A stretch of DNA of 64,000 bases. It comes from Capra hircus. Lineage: Eukaryota > Chordata > Mammalia > Artiodactyla > Bovidae. Below the pieces are notes generated by a model. It was not told where the DNA came from, searched no databases, and saw only the letters and a program-made list of their open reading frames with translations. The stretch is taken from the NCBI RefSeq assembly GCF_001704415.2, contig NC_030831.1, positions 44,438,134 through 44,502,133 on the forward strand. Direction: 5' to 3'. Below, in pieces: positions 46,301 to 57,059 of this stretch; the stretch's first letter is position 1, and every line of letters begins with the position of its first letter. The translations under genes were made by a program, and so were the position numbers.

Positions 46301-47799
46301 AGTAGTATGTATAATTCATTGGCTCCTGTAACATTATTTTAAAGTCTTTTTTATCTGATATAGGTATTGATACTCCCATATTCTTTCGATTTCTGTTTGC
46401 ATAGAGCATCTTTTCCCAGGCCCTCATTTTCAGTCTCTATGTGTCTCAGGGTCTGTGGTAGGGCTGTTGTAGACAGCATATATAGGGGTCTTGATTTGTA
46501 TCCATTCAGCTAATTTGTATTTTTGTCTGGAGTATTTAACCCATTTGAATGTTGGTGTCTCAGTATTATCCTAGAGGTCTCTGAGACTGTCCTCATGACT
46601 TTTTATTCTTTTTTCCTTTATTGTGTTCTGCTTCAGTTATTTCTACCATTCTATATGTCACCTCACTTATCCATTCTTCTGCCTCAGTTACTCTACTCTT
46701 GGTTTCCTCCAGTATATTTTTATTCTCAGTTAGTGCATTGTTCATTGTTGATTGTTTATTCCTTTAGGTTCTTGGTAAACATTTCTTGCATCTTTTCAAT
46801 CTGTGCCTCCAGTCTATCCATGCCTACATTTTATTTTCAAGATTTTGGATCATCTTTACTATCATTACTCTGAATTCTTTTTCAGTTAGAGTGCCCATTT
46901 CCTCTTCATTTTTTGGTCTTGTGGGCTTTTACCATGTTCCTTCAACTGGTGCATGTTTCTCTGTCTTTTCATTTTGTTTAATTCACTGTGTTTGGGGTCT
47001 CCTTTCTGCTGGCTGTAAGGTCATAGTGCCTTAATTGTGGAGTCTGCCCTCTATGGGTGAGGTAGGGCCAGTGCCTTGTGAAGTGTTCATGGCTGGGGGA
47101 ACTTGTGCCTGTGTTCTGGTGGATGGAGTTGGGTCTTGTCTTTCTGGATGGCTGTGCCATGTCCACTGGTGTGTTTTGGGGTGTCCGTGGGTTCAGTATG
47201 GCTTTGGGCAGCTTGCCTGATAATGTGAGAGGTTGTGCCCTGTTTTGCTGAAGGAATAGTATGGGACATCCAGCACTGGAGCTTTCTGGCTTTGGGTTGG
47301 GGCCTGATTTTAATGTTGAGATGGAGGCCTTTGGGAGCACTCTCATCTATTAATGTTATATGGGGTTGGGAGTTCTCTGGTAATCCAAAGTCCTGGAGTG
47401 AAGCCTCCTGCCTTACAGGTTCAGGCCCAACCCCTTACAGTAGTATCAAGACTTCACAGGCTGCACAGCACAGAAAACAAAACCTGTAGACTAAATAGTG
47501 AAATAACTCTCAATAGCCAAGAACACCCAAAGAGATTCACACACTTATATATGGAAAAGAAGAGGGAAGAAAGAATAAAAGGGGAAAGAATGATAAGATG
47601 AGTCAAAAGAGAAGAGAGCAATCAAGCCAATAATCAAACCCCAAAGTGAAAATCAACACTGTTAATTAGACTCTCAAAGATACAATATTAAAAACAAAAG
47701 ATTAAAATATAAAAATACTAGACTCTCAAAAATACAAAATTAAAAACCTCAAAAGCAAAAATAAAAAACACAGAATTTATTAAAAATAGGGTTTTTTAA

Positions 47800-49153
47800 G
47801 GTAAAGACAATCTCTTTAACAAGTGGTGCTGGGAATACTGGTCAACCGCTTATAAAAGAATGAAACTAGATCACTTTCTAACACCGCACACAAAAATAAA
47901 CTCAAAATGGATTAAAGATCTAAATGTAAGACCAGAAACTATAAAACTCCTAGAGGAGAGCATAGGCAAAACACTCTCAGACATAAATCACAGCAGGATC
48001 CTCTATGATCCACCTCCCAGAATTCTGGAAATAAAAGCAAAAATAAACAAATGGGATCTAATTAAAATTAAAAGCTTCTGCATAACAAAGGAAAATATAA
48101 GCAAGGTGAAAAGACAGCCTTCGGAATGGGAGAAAATAATAGCAAATGAAGCAACTGACAAACAACTAATCTCAAAAATATACAAGCAACTTATGCAGCT
48201 CAATTCCAGAAAAATAAACGACCCAATCAAAAAATGGGCCGAAGAACTAAATAGACATTTCTCCAAAGAAGACATACGGATGGCTAACAAACACATGAAA
48301 AGATGCTCAACATCACTCATTATCAGAGAAATGCAAATCAAAACCACAATGAGGTACCACTTTATACCAGTCAGAATGGCTGCGTTCCAAAAATCTGCAA
48401 GCAATACATTCTGGAGAGGGTGTGGAGAAAAGGGAACCCTCCTACACTGTTGGTGGGAATGCAAACTAGTACAGCCACTATGGAGAACAGTGTGGAGATT
48501 CCTTTAAAAATTGCAAATAGAACTCCCTTATGACCCAGTAATCCCACTGCTGGGCATACACACCGAGGAAACCAGAATTGAAAGAGACACATGTACCCCA
48601 ATGTTCATCGCAGCACTGTTTATAATAGCCAGGACATGGAAACAACCTAGATGTCCATCAGCAGATGAATGGATAAGAAAGCTGTGGTACATATACACAA
48701 TGGAGTATTACTCAGCTGTGAAAAAGAATTCATTTGAATCAGTTCTGATGAGATGGATGAAACTGGAGCTGATTATACAGAGTGAAGTAAGCCAGAAAGA
48801 AAAACACCAATACAGTATACTAACACATATATATGGAATTTAGGAAGATGGCAATGACGACCCTGTATGCAAGACAGGAAAAAAGACACAGATGTGTATA
48901 GCGGACTTTTGGACTCAGAGGGAGAGGCAGAGGGTGGGATGATTTGGGAGAATGGCATTCTAACATGTATACTATCATGTAAGAATCGAATCGCCAGTCT
49001 ATGTCTGACGCAGGATACAGCATGCTTGGGGCTGGTGCATGGGGATGACCCACAGAGATGTTATGGGGAGGGAGATAGGAGGGGGGTTCATGTTTGGGAA
49101 CACATGTAAGAATTAAAGATTTTAAAATTAAAAAAATAAAAAACAAAATAAAA
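47800..49153 (+). mobile_element. 5'-truncated L1 nested in an L1 5' UTR
   Basis: Sense L1 from the ORF2 C-terminal third to a 3' UTR that ends GGGAACACATGTAAGAATTA followed by an A-rich tail. Possible short duplication AAGGTAA (47798-47804 and 49154-49160). Orientation is opposite to the host L1. Confidence 0.95.
47860..48843 (+). pseudogene. L1 ORF2 C-terminal remnant, one nonsense codon
   Basis: Open for 215 codons (47860-48507), one stop, then 110 codons in the same frame (48511-48843). Shows the L1 ORF2 C-terminus: ILYDPPPRILEIKAK, HMKRCSTSLIIREMQIKT, the Cys-rich segment RGCGEKGTLLHCWWECKLVQ, then CPSADEW and YTMEYYSAVKK to the natural end. A well-preserved, fairly young copy, but it lacks endonuclease and RT. 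Confidence 0.95.
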
Positions 49154-50644
49154 AAGGTAAGCTATAAAATAAAAATTAAAAGAGTAACAAAAAATCATAT
49201 CAAGACAATATGAGAAAAACATTTTTACAAGGAAAAAAAAGCAGGGTATATATAGTGAGTGGTACTGAGAGGAATGTCTAAGTGATTCTTCCATTTTCCT
49301 GCTCCAGTCAATTTGCCTACTCAGAAAGTCTTCCGATATATCTAGGAAGGTCTCTGGATCTGTTGTGAGTAGTGTTGGGTCAGCTCAGACTCAGATCTTT
49401 CCTTGTTCTAGCTTGTACCTCTTTTCAAAGTTTGCAGTTTCCTCTAAAGGGCACAGTCTCAGGCTAATTTCAGAAATTTAAATCCTTGCACCTGCCACCT
49501 TGGGGTGGTTTTCCCTTCTTTCCTTTGCTTAGGCAGCCCCTGGCTTTCCACCTTGTTTGGGGGCCTGCCTCTGCTTATGTCTCTCTCCAGTGTCTGTTCT
49601 CTGCCCAGACACAAGGGGGTGAAAGTAGCTGCTTATTAAGGCTCATTTGTGCTGGGAAGGAGGAGGGGTACAGCAGATATCACTGAGGTGCTTGGGGAGT
49701 GCTCCCTGAGGCTGGTTCCTGAAAGAGGTTGCTCCAGCCTGAGGCTGGTCATGCGCTTCTCCAGGGGAGTTAGTCTCAGTGTTGTGAAGCCCTTGGCAGA
49801 GTTCATTCATTCAGATTCCCAGGGAGACATGAGTAGCAGCACACGGCCACTGACAGCTTGACAGTAGTTGAAAATCTCTGGGGTCTGGACTTTAGCAGCC
49901 CCCTGTCTTCCATCTCTGGTGTTTACACCTGCTTCCCTGCCTCTAGGGCTGTAGACTGCAGCCAGCTCACCCCCTTTCAGCATTCACTAGGGCAGGATCC
50001 TTGGTTCTGTGAGTGAGTGGAGTTAGAAAGCAGCGTTAGAGTCTTGCCATGGAAATTATTCTTTGCTTCTCAGGCAGTCCCAGGGTGTTCCCTGGTCTGC
50101 CTCTGCAGTGTCACATAGCCCTCTCAGAATGACTTCATAGCAGTCAACTCTGTTCCTACCCTAAGGACAGACCCCTGAGGCCTGAACCTCCACCCCTAGC
50201 TCCAACTTGCTGCACGTTGATGTGAGCATGTGAGCTACTTCTCAGCTGTGAAGTGACATTCAGCAAGATCTCTGGGGCGAATTTTCTCCATTTTGCCTTC
50301 AGAGCACCTGTCTCACTGCATTCCCCTCTGAGGCTCTGAAGATCCCCCCAGAGCCCCGTGTGAAATAGTTTCCTGATCTGTGGCAATTTTTCCTCCTTCA
50401 CGACTCCCTTCCTGGGGTGCAGGTCTCCATCCCAAACTCCTTTGTCTCCCATTTTGTCTTTATCTTTTGCTCTACCTCATTCCAAGGAGACTGGTTTGCC
50501 TTTCTGAAAGTCTGGGGTCCTCTGTCAGTGTTCAGTAGATGTTCTGTGGGAATTGTTCCACAAGCAGATGGTTTTTTGATATATTTGTGGAGGAGAAGGT
50601 GGTCTCACCACTCTATTCCTCTGTCATCTTGAAACTTCCTCCTC

Positions 50645-51890
50645 TTAGTTGCTTCTTTATAGCTTCATGGATTCAAAAATGTGGGGAAGATCCCACAGGA
50701 TCAGGGGGAAGGTGGTCTGGATTCACCTCACAGTTCTACCACTGACCTGTGTGTTGACCCTGGACAATACACAAAGTCCTTGCCCCAAATTCTTCCTTGC
50801 TAAAATGAAGAGGAAACTGAGGCACTGAAAATTCAATGAGCTAATTCTTAAAAATTCTTTGAATATAATTTTCTTTCACATTACAGTACCTGATAAATGT
50901 TGGCATTAGAAATTACCATTTTTATTAGTTTCTGTATTCACCATGTTTTTCTCCATATTTATTTGCTTAAGGGATAAATCAAGAAATAGTTGGATAAATG
51001 AATAATATGTCTTGTCTACTATATCTTAATTGTTTTAGAAGTGTGAATTTCTTTCTTTAAATATAATATGATTTCCTCAATATTAAGATGGCTCTTAACT
51101 CCTATGTGTTCTCCACAGCACGTCATCACCATGCTACAGAGTTTTTTTTTCTTCTCAATAAATATGAAATAAACATAGCAACAACAAAAAAGAGTATCTT
51201 GCAAGCAGCCAATGCATAATTTTTCTTGGTTGCACTTGGATTTTCATGACTGTAACCAAGAAAAATGACAACTGATGACAGGAATCTGAAAGTGATATGT
51301 TCCCTTCTCTCCCATGCAATTTTTAGATGTTTGTTTTATCTGTCTTCCCCCTGGAATTGCCTGTGTTCCTCCAATATGTTTTTTAATCTCAGGGAACTCC
51401 AGGAATGACTTCAGAAGACGTCTTGTAAACCTGTACAGACCTACCATTAGCATTTCCATCAGGAGAACCTCCTGCTGAATGGCCTTAATCTAAAAAGACG
51501 TAATAATCAGGAAATCTTTGAGCTTGAACAGAGCCCTAGAAATACTCTGGCACCAAGCTGAGAGTTACTGAGAGGATGAAGATATTGCAAAGTATAAGAA
51601 TGTTAAATACAACAGAAAAAATGGCAAGAGAAGATGTGATCAAGATACTCAACATCATGATATGCTGCCTGAAAATTGTTTGTTTCTTAAAAATGTACTC
51701 ATTCCATGAGATGTGAAAGCACAGACTGAAATTAAGGCATGTATATTTAGAATGCACAGAGGAGAAATATGAAGTTCATAAATAGCCTCTGGAAACCACA
51801 CCTGATGCCTGATGAATGCATTAAAATATATGCCTGTATAGAATGCTTAAGCAGGTATTATATTGTTGATAATATATGCCATTAAGTAAA
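50645..51890. other. Mostly non-repeat interval
   Basis: One MIR (50705-50920). Otherwise no gene or repeat recognised. Confidence 0.5.
50705..50920 (-). mobile_element. MIR SINE
   Basis: 'GATTCACCTCACAGTTCTACC', 'CACTGACCTGTGTGTTGACCC', 'GAGGAAACTGAGGCACTGAAA', 'CTGATAAATGTTGGCATTA' occur in the order of antisense MIR. Confidence 0.8.
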
Positions 51891-51898
51891 GACAAACA

Positions 51899-52108
51899 GG
51901 CTTTCCTGGTGGCTCAGACAGTAAAGAATCTGCCCACAAAGTGGGAGACCTGTGTTTAATTCCTGGGTCAGGAAGATCCCCTGGAGAAGGAAATGGCTAC
52001 CCACTCCATTATTCTTGCCTGGAGAATTCCATGGACAAAGCAGCCTGGCGGACTACAGTCCATGGGGTTACATAGAGTCAGACATGACTGAGTGACTAAC
52101 ACTTTCAG
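51899..52108 (+). mobile_element. Bov-tA SINE
   Basis: Starts CAGGCTTTCCTGGTGGCTCAG, head to body intact, ends GACTGAGTGACTAACAC. AAGTAAAGA (left) and AAGTAAAAA (right) are likely target-site duplicates. Confidence 0.94.
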
Positions 52109-52109
52109 T

Positions 52110-52942
52110 TTGAAGTAAAAATAATCAGGTATCTTAAGGCATACAATCTTGGAGACATCAATGAGGGATTCTTGTTTGCCATCTGAACAAATCCTCACAT
52201 CTGTCTAGGTACACGTGCTGCTAACAGAATCACATTCTGTCTATGAATGTGGACAGGAGAGAAATGTACCAGATGTCTCTACTGCCTGGTTAGCCAAAGC
52301 CAGGAGAATGAATCAGTGATATGGTTGCTCCACATATTTTTTTTTTCCCTTGGAGCATTTTGGCAATTGAAACCTCAGAAGTAATCAATCATTTACTGTG
52401 TCGGTCAGAATGGATTAATAGAGTTACAGTAATAGACACCCCAAAAATCTCACTATCTGAGAACAAGGCTCCCTTTCTTGTTCATTCTACATGTTCGTCT
52501 TGTGTGGACTGAGATCTCTGCTCCACTACATGCTCAACTTCAGGCCCCAGGCTGACAGAATAGCCACTGCCTGGAACCGATAGTCACTGTGGCATTAGGA
52601 AAGTGTGCTCTGAGGAGTCTCATCAATACTTAAATGCTCTGACTGGAAGTGACATACAACAATTCCTCTCATAACTCATTGGCCAGAATTAGAATTGCTC
52701 CAACTGTGAGAGGCTCAGTAAGTTTAATTTTCTCAGGTGCCTCAAAAACAGAGAGGCAGGAATAGTGTAAACAGCATTAAGAACTTCCTCAGCCAGCAAG
52801 ATGAACAAATATCCTATTGTGAACTTGAACAAAGCACCAAGGGTGGGGGATGGGAGAGTATACAACCTCATCTTTGCCCTACAACATTTTTGGAGAAATA
52901 AACATCCAGAAAGACAGCAAAAGTTAACTAAGTATTGAAGAT
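52110..52942. other. Non-repeat interval
   Basis: No gene or repeat recognised. A T-rich run occurs at 52339-52349. Confidence 0.5.
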
Positions 52943-52950
52943 CATTTATA

Positions 52951-53175
52951 ATCAATTCATGCATGCTGAGTTGTACAACTATGTCCAACTCTATGCAACC
53001 CTGTGGTCTATAGCTGGCCAGGCTCCTCTGTCCATGGGATTCTCCCAACATGAATATTGGAGAGGGTTGCCATTTCCTCCTCCAGGGGATATTCCCAATC
53101 CATGGATCAAACTCACATCTCCTGCATCTCCTGCATTAGCAGGCAGATTATTTACCACTGAGCCACCCAGGAAAC
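52951..53175 (-). mobile_element. Bov-tA SINE
   Basis: Antisense Bov-tA; head at right (TTTACCACTGAGCCACCCAGG). CATTTATA at 52943-52950 and 53176-53183 is an exact 8-bp target-site duplication. Confidence 0.93.
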
Positions 53176-53183
53176 CATTTATA

Positions 53184-53525
53184 TCGGAGGAACTATGAAA
53201 TCCCAAGTTCCAGAACACCAGAACAGCACATAATTTCCTATTTAATATGTTGCAAACTGAATATTTCAAATTATACCCTTCAGATCATTAATGATCCCAC
53301 ATTCCACTCTTAAATTTATTTAAATTACTCTTTTGAAAAATCATTATGTTATTGGATTTTTTCTAGTCACTTCTAATAAGTAAAATTGCTTTCCATGCAG
53401 AGACCATTTTATACACACACACACAATCTTCAGATTCTCTTGCATTCAAACTATTTTCCATTCAAAATTCACTTTTTTTAAGTCTACAGAGAGATGAGGT
53501 GGTGATCTACAGACACTCTTTTCCT
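53184..53525. other. Short non-repeat interval
   Basis: Contains a short (CA)n at about 53412-53426. Nothing else recognised. Confidence 0.5.
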
Positions 53526-53526
53526 A

Positions 53527-53741
53527 TGAAGCGAAAATGAAGTCACTCAGTCATGTCTGACTCTTTGCGATCCCATGAACTGTAGACTACCAGGCTTCTC
53601 CATCCATGGAATTTTCCAGGCAAGAGTACTGAAGTGGGTTGCCATTTCCTTCTCCAGGGTATCTTCCTGACCCAGGGATCAAATCCGGGTCTCCCACATT
53701 GCAGGCAGGCACCTTACTGTCTGAGCTACCAGGGAAGCCCT
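53527..53741 (-). mobile_element. Bov-tA SINE
   Basis: Antisense Bov-tA from GAAAATGAAGTCACTCAGTC to CTGAGCTACCAGGGAAGCCC. Flanks share TTTTC only, so the duplication is unclear. Confidence 0.93.
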
Positions 53742-54215
53742 TTTCATAGGAGCATTGGTTGATTCTTACAACATGAAAAGAGGAGAAACATTCAGACTAG
53801 GATTTGCCTACTCAGAAGACCACTATTGGGGACTAGGTAACCTGTATATTTGGTGATCTCATAGGACTAGAGACTATTTTAGAGACTTGAGAAAATTCCT
53901 AAGTGTCTGATTTCTCCCTCAAGAGATATGTTTAATTCTTAGAGTACATGGGATGGAAAGTTAAAAGATAACAGAAGCCTCTGAAAAGCAGGGCAGAACT
54001 GTTGGTAGTATGGCAGTCCTAGGGAAAGAAAGATTAGAATTGGAGAACTACCTCTCAGCTAAAAGTTCTCTAGTGATACATTAGACTCAGCCTTCCAAAA
54101 CTGCAGCCCAGGGTCAATTGCATTCAGTCCCTGATTGGAATAAAGATAATCAGCTATCAGTGAATGAGTCTAGAAGAGGAAAAGGTGAGTCCTCTTAGAA
54201 GATCACACCTTCTTT
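53742..54215. other. Non-repeat interval
   Basis: Unremarkable sequence with no recognised gene or repeat. Confidence 0.5.
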
Positions 54216-54219
54216 CACT

Positions 54220-55095
54220 AACATTGTTTATATACAATATCAAGTATTTGATAAAAAATTACTAGGTATGCTAAAAAAGGAATGAGAAAATTGAGAACAA
54301 TGAGAAAAACATAATAATAAACTGAGCGTCATCTAGATTTAGGTTTTGGAAAGAATGAAACTTTGATGTTAAAACGATAAATATTTTTTAATATAGTCAA
54401 AGATACAAATAAAATGGACTACAAGTAGAAAATTTCACCAGAACTTAAAAAAAAATCAATAGAAATTTCAAAACTTGAAAATAAGATGCTTAAAAATAAG
54501 AGCCCAAGGGATAAGTTAAAATACCAATAGTATACAGAGTAATAGATTAGATAGATTATAGGTAGATGACATAGACATATAAATATTGTTACCTTCCAAT
54601 CTGAAGCACAGAAAAAATGGAATATACAGAAAAGTTTAAAGATACACATGAACACAAAAACATAATTAGAGACAGAAAAGGAGTCGTACGAGAATGGGCA
54701 AAACAGTATTTGAAGGAATCACCAACTGAACTTCTACAGACTGGCGGCAAAAAATAAATTTCAAATATGCATTTAAAGTTTATAACAGCATCAAAACATC
54801 AAACACCTAGTAATAAATCCAGTAAAGCATATGTAAAAGATGAATACTGAAAAGTATATTATTGAGAGAAATACAAGAAAAATGTAGTAAATTGAAGAAT
54901 ATACTATGACCATGGACTGGGAAGCTCAATATTGCAGAGAATAATTCTCCCCAATTAATAGAGATTCCAAGTCTAGAGATTCAAGTCAATTCAAACATAA
55001 ATCAGAACATGGGTGTGTGAGTCTAAACTGACAAGCTTGCTCTAACTTTATATCCCCATGCAAAAGGCTAAAAATATCTTGAAGAAGTGTAAATC
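54220..55095 (+). mobile_element. Old L1 (L1M/HAL1-like) fragments
   Basis: 54220-54690 resembles old L1 ORF1 ('AAAAATTACTAGGTATGCTAA', 'CAATCTGAAGCACAGAAAA'). 54770-55095 is old L1 ORF2 ('CATCAAACACCTAGTAATAAA', 'CCATGGACTGGGAAGCTCAAT', 'ATTCTCCCCAATTAATAGA'). Strongly decayed, with an uncertain junction between the two. Confidence 0.75.
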
Positions 55096-55279
55096 TTATT
55101 CCTGGACTTCCGCTGAAAGATGGCAAAAATTATTACAATGTTTAATACTTAAGAAATTGTACTTTCGGCAAAACAGTAGCAAAACAAACATAAAGAAGTA
55201 GAACAGAATGGTGAATTCAGAAACTGATTCATACCTATAAAGCCATCTAATTTAGGATAAACTGTAACACTATACTTCG

Positions 55280-55504
55280 TTCCCAGGTAGCTATACTGGT
55301 AAAGGACCTGCCTGCCAGTGCAGGTAGATGTAAGAGACAAGGGTTCAATCCCTGGGTTGGGAAGATCCACTGGAGGCGGGCACAGAAATCCACTCCAGTA
55401 TCCCTGCCTGGAGAATCTCATGAACAGAGGAGCCTGGTGGGATATAGTTCTTACGGTCGCACCGAGTTGGAAATGACCCAAGTGACTTAACACTTAGCAT
55501 GCAC
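55280..55504 (+). mobile_element. Bov-tA SINE (diverged)
   Basis: GTTCCCAGGTAGCTATACTGG head, GGTTCAATCCCTGGGTTGGG B-box region, ends GTGACTTAACACTTAGCATG. Lies between two old L1 pieces. Confidence 0.9.
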
Positions 55505-55514
55505 ATAGCACCCT

Positions 55515-55677
55515 GGGAAAGAGACAGACTTTTCAATAAATGGTTATTGTGGAGAAAATATCATAAATTAAAAATCAGTTCCAGATGGACAATATATCTA
55601 AATATGAGCAGAAAATCAATAATTGGTTTATAGGAAAGTGTAGGGGAATATCTTTATGATGAAGTAGGCAAAGAAAA
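55515..55677 (+). mobile_element. Old L1 ORF2 fragment
   Basis: 'CTTTTCAATAAATGGTTATTG' and 'CAGTTCCAGATGGACAATATA' match the old L1 ORF2 region downstream of the 55095 piece. Probably the same element, split by the Bov-tA. Confidence 0.65.
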
Positions 55678-56800
55678 AGCAAGAGAGTTCCAGAAAAACA
55701 TTTACTTCCGCTTTATTGACTATGCCAAAGCCTTTGACTGTGTGGATCACAATAAACTGTGGAAAATTCTGAAAGACATTGGAATATCAGACCACCTGAC
55801 CTGCCTCTTGAGAAATCTGTATGCAGGTCAGGAAGCAACAGTTAGAACTGGACATGGAACAACAGATTGGTTCCAAATCGGGAAAGGACTATGTCAAGGC
55901 TGTATATTGTCACCTTGTTTATTTAACTCATATGCAGAGCACATCATGAGAAATGCTGGGCTGGATGAATCACAAGCTGGAATCAAGATTGCCGGGAGAA
56001 ATATCAGTAACCTCAGATACACAGATGACACCACCCTTATGGGAGAAAGTGAAGAAGAGCTAAAAAGCCTCTTGATAAAAGTGAAAGAGGAGAGTGAAAA
56101 AGGTGGCTTAAAGCTCAACATTCAGAAAACAAAGATCATGGCATCCAGTCCCATCACTTCATGGGAAATAGATGGGGAAACAGTGGAAACAGTGACAGAC
56201 TTTACTTTTTTGGGCTCTAAAATCACTGAAGATGGTTATTGCAGCCATGAAATTAAAAGACACTTACTCCTTGGAAGAAAGGTTATGACCAACCTAGACA
56301 GCATATTAAAAAGCCAGAGACGTTGCTTTGCCAACAAAGGTCTGTCCAGTCCAGGCAATGGTTTTTCCGATAGTCATATATGGATGTGGAGTTGGACTAT
56401 AAAGAAAGCTGAGCACTGAAGAATTGATGCTTTTGAACTGTGGTATTGAAGAAGACTCTTGAGAGTCCTTTGGACAGCGAAGAGATCCAACCAGTCCATC
56501 CTAAAGGAAATCAGTCCTGAATATTCACTGGAAGGACTGATGCTGAAGCTGAAACTCCAATACTTTGGCCACCTGATGCGAAGAGCTGAGTTGTTTGAAA
56601 AGACCCTGATGCTGGGAAAGATTGAAGGCAGGAGGAGAAGGAATGACAGAGGATGAGATGGTTGGATGGCATCACCGAGTCAATGGACATGAGTTTGAGT
56701 AAACTCTGGGACTTGGTGATGGACAGGGAGGCCTGGCGTGCTACAGTCCATGGGGTCACAAAGAGTCAGACACGACTGAGGGACTGAACTGAACTGAACA
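55678..56800 (+). mobile_element. BovB RT to 3' tail (sense)
   Basis: 5'-truncated sense BovB starting within the RT (REFQKNIYFRFIDYAKAFDC) and ending in ACTGAACTGAACTGAAC. Low divergence. Frame breaks at about 56330 (near the equivalent of RDITLPTKV) and later. Confidence 0.96.
55680..56419 (+). pseudogene. BovB reverse transcriptase remnant
   Basis: Open from the 5' truncation point. RT motif A FIDYAKAFDCVDH (about 55716-55750), motif B region GLCQGCILSPCLFN (about 55887-55928), motif C LRYTDDTTLM (about 56014-56043, Thr replacing the usual Ala before the Asp pair), then ITSWEIDGETVETV and FLGSKIT. A frameshift near 56330 leads to a stop after KKAEH. The N-terminal endonuclease is absent. 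Confidence 0.92.
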
Positions 56801-56825
56801 GAGGCAAACACAGCTTAAGCAGTGT

Positions 56826-57025
56826 AGTTGCTCAGTTGTGTCTGACTCTTTGTAATTCCATGGACTGTTGTCTGCCAGGCTCCTCTGTCTATGGGGATTC
56901 TCCAGGCAAGAATACTGGAATGGGTTCCCATTCCCTTCTCCAGGGGATCGTCCCAACCCAGGGATTGAACCCAGGTCTCCTGCATTGTAGGTGGAATCTT
57001 TACCATCTGAGCCACCAGGGAAGCC
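56826..57025 (-). mobile_element. Bov-tA SINE
   Basis: Antisense Bov-tA; head at right (TTTACCATCTGAGCCACCAGG, GAAGCCC). It sits between BovB and the 5' end of an L1. Confidence 0.95.
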
Positions 57026-57059
57026 CACACATTGCTGTATTTAAGATGAAATGGCAGGG

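Larger units (their letters stand above)
44198..50640 (-). mobile_element. L1 with long 5' UTR, ORF1 and ORF2 5' half, four insertions
   Basis: Antisense L1. The 5' end is at about 50640 (minus-strand TTTCAAGATGACAGAGG). The 5' UTR is about 2.3 kb of element sequence. The ORF1 start codon is at 46970-46972, and ORF1 is internally shortened near 46560. ORF2 runs through the endonuclease (VGDFNTLL, 45339-45527) to the RT start at 44198, where it ends. Insertions: BovB (44836-45013), Bov-tA (45014-45236), BovB (45658-46300) and an opposite-strand L1 (47800-49153). The 3' half is absent. Confidence 0.9.

Noticed and set aside
46523..47034. Plus-strand hydrophobic open frames (116 and 82 codons)
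   Set aside because: Antisense of the L1 ORF1 coiled-coil region and 5' UTR.
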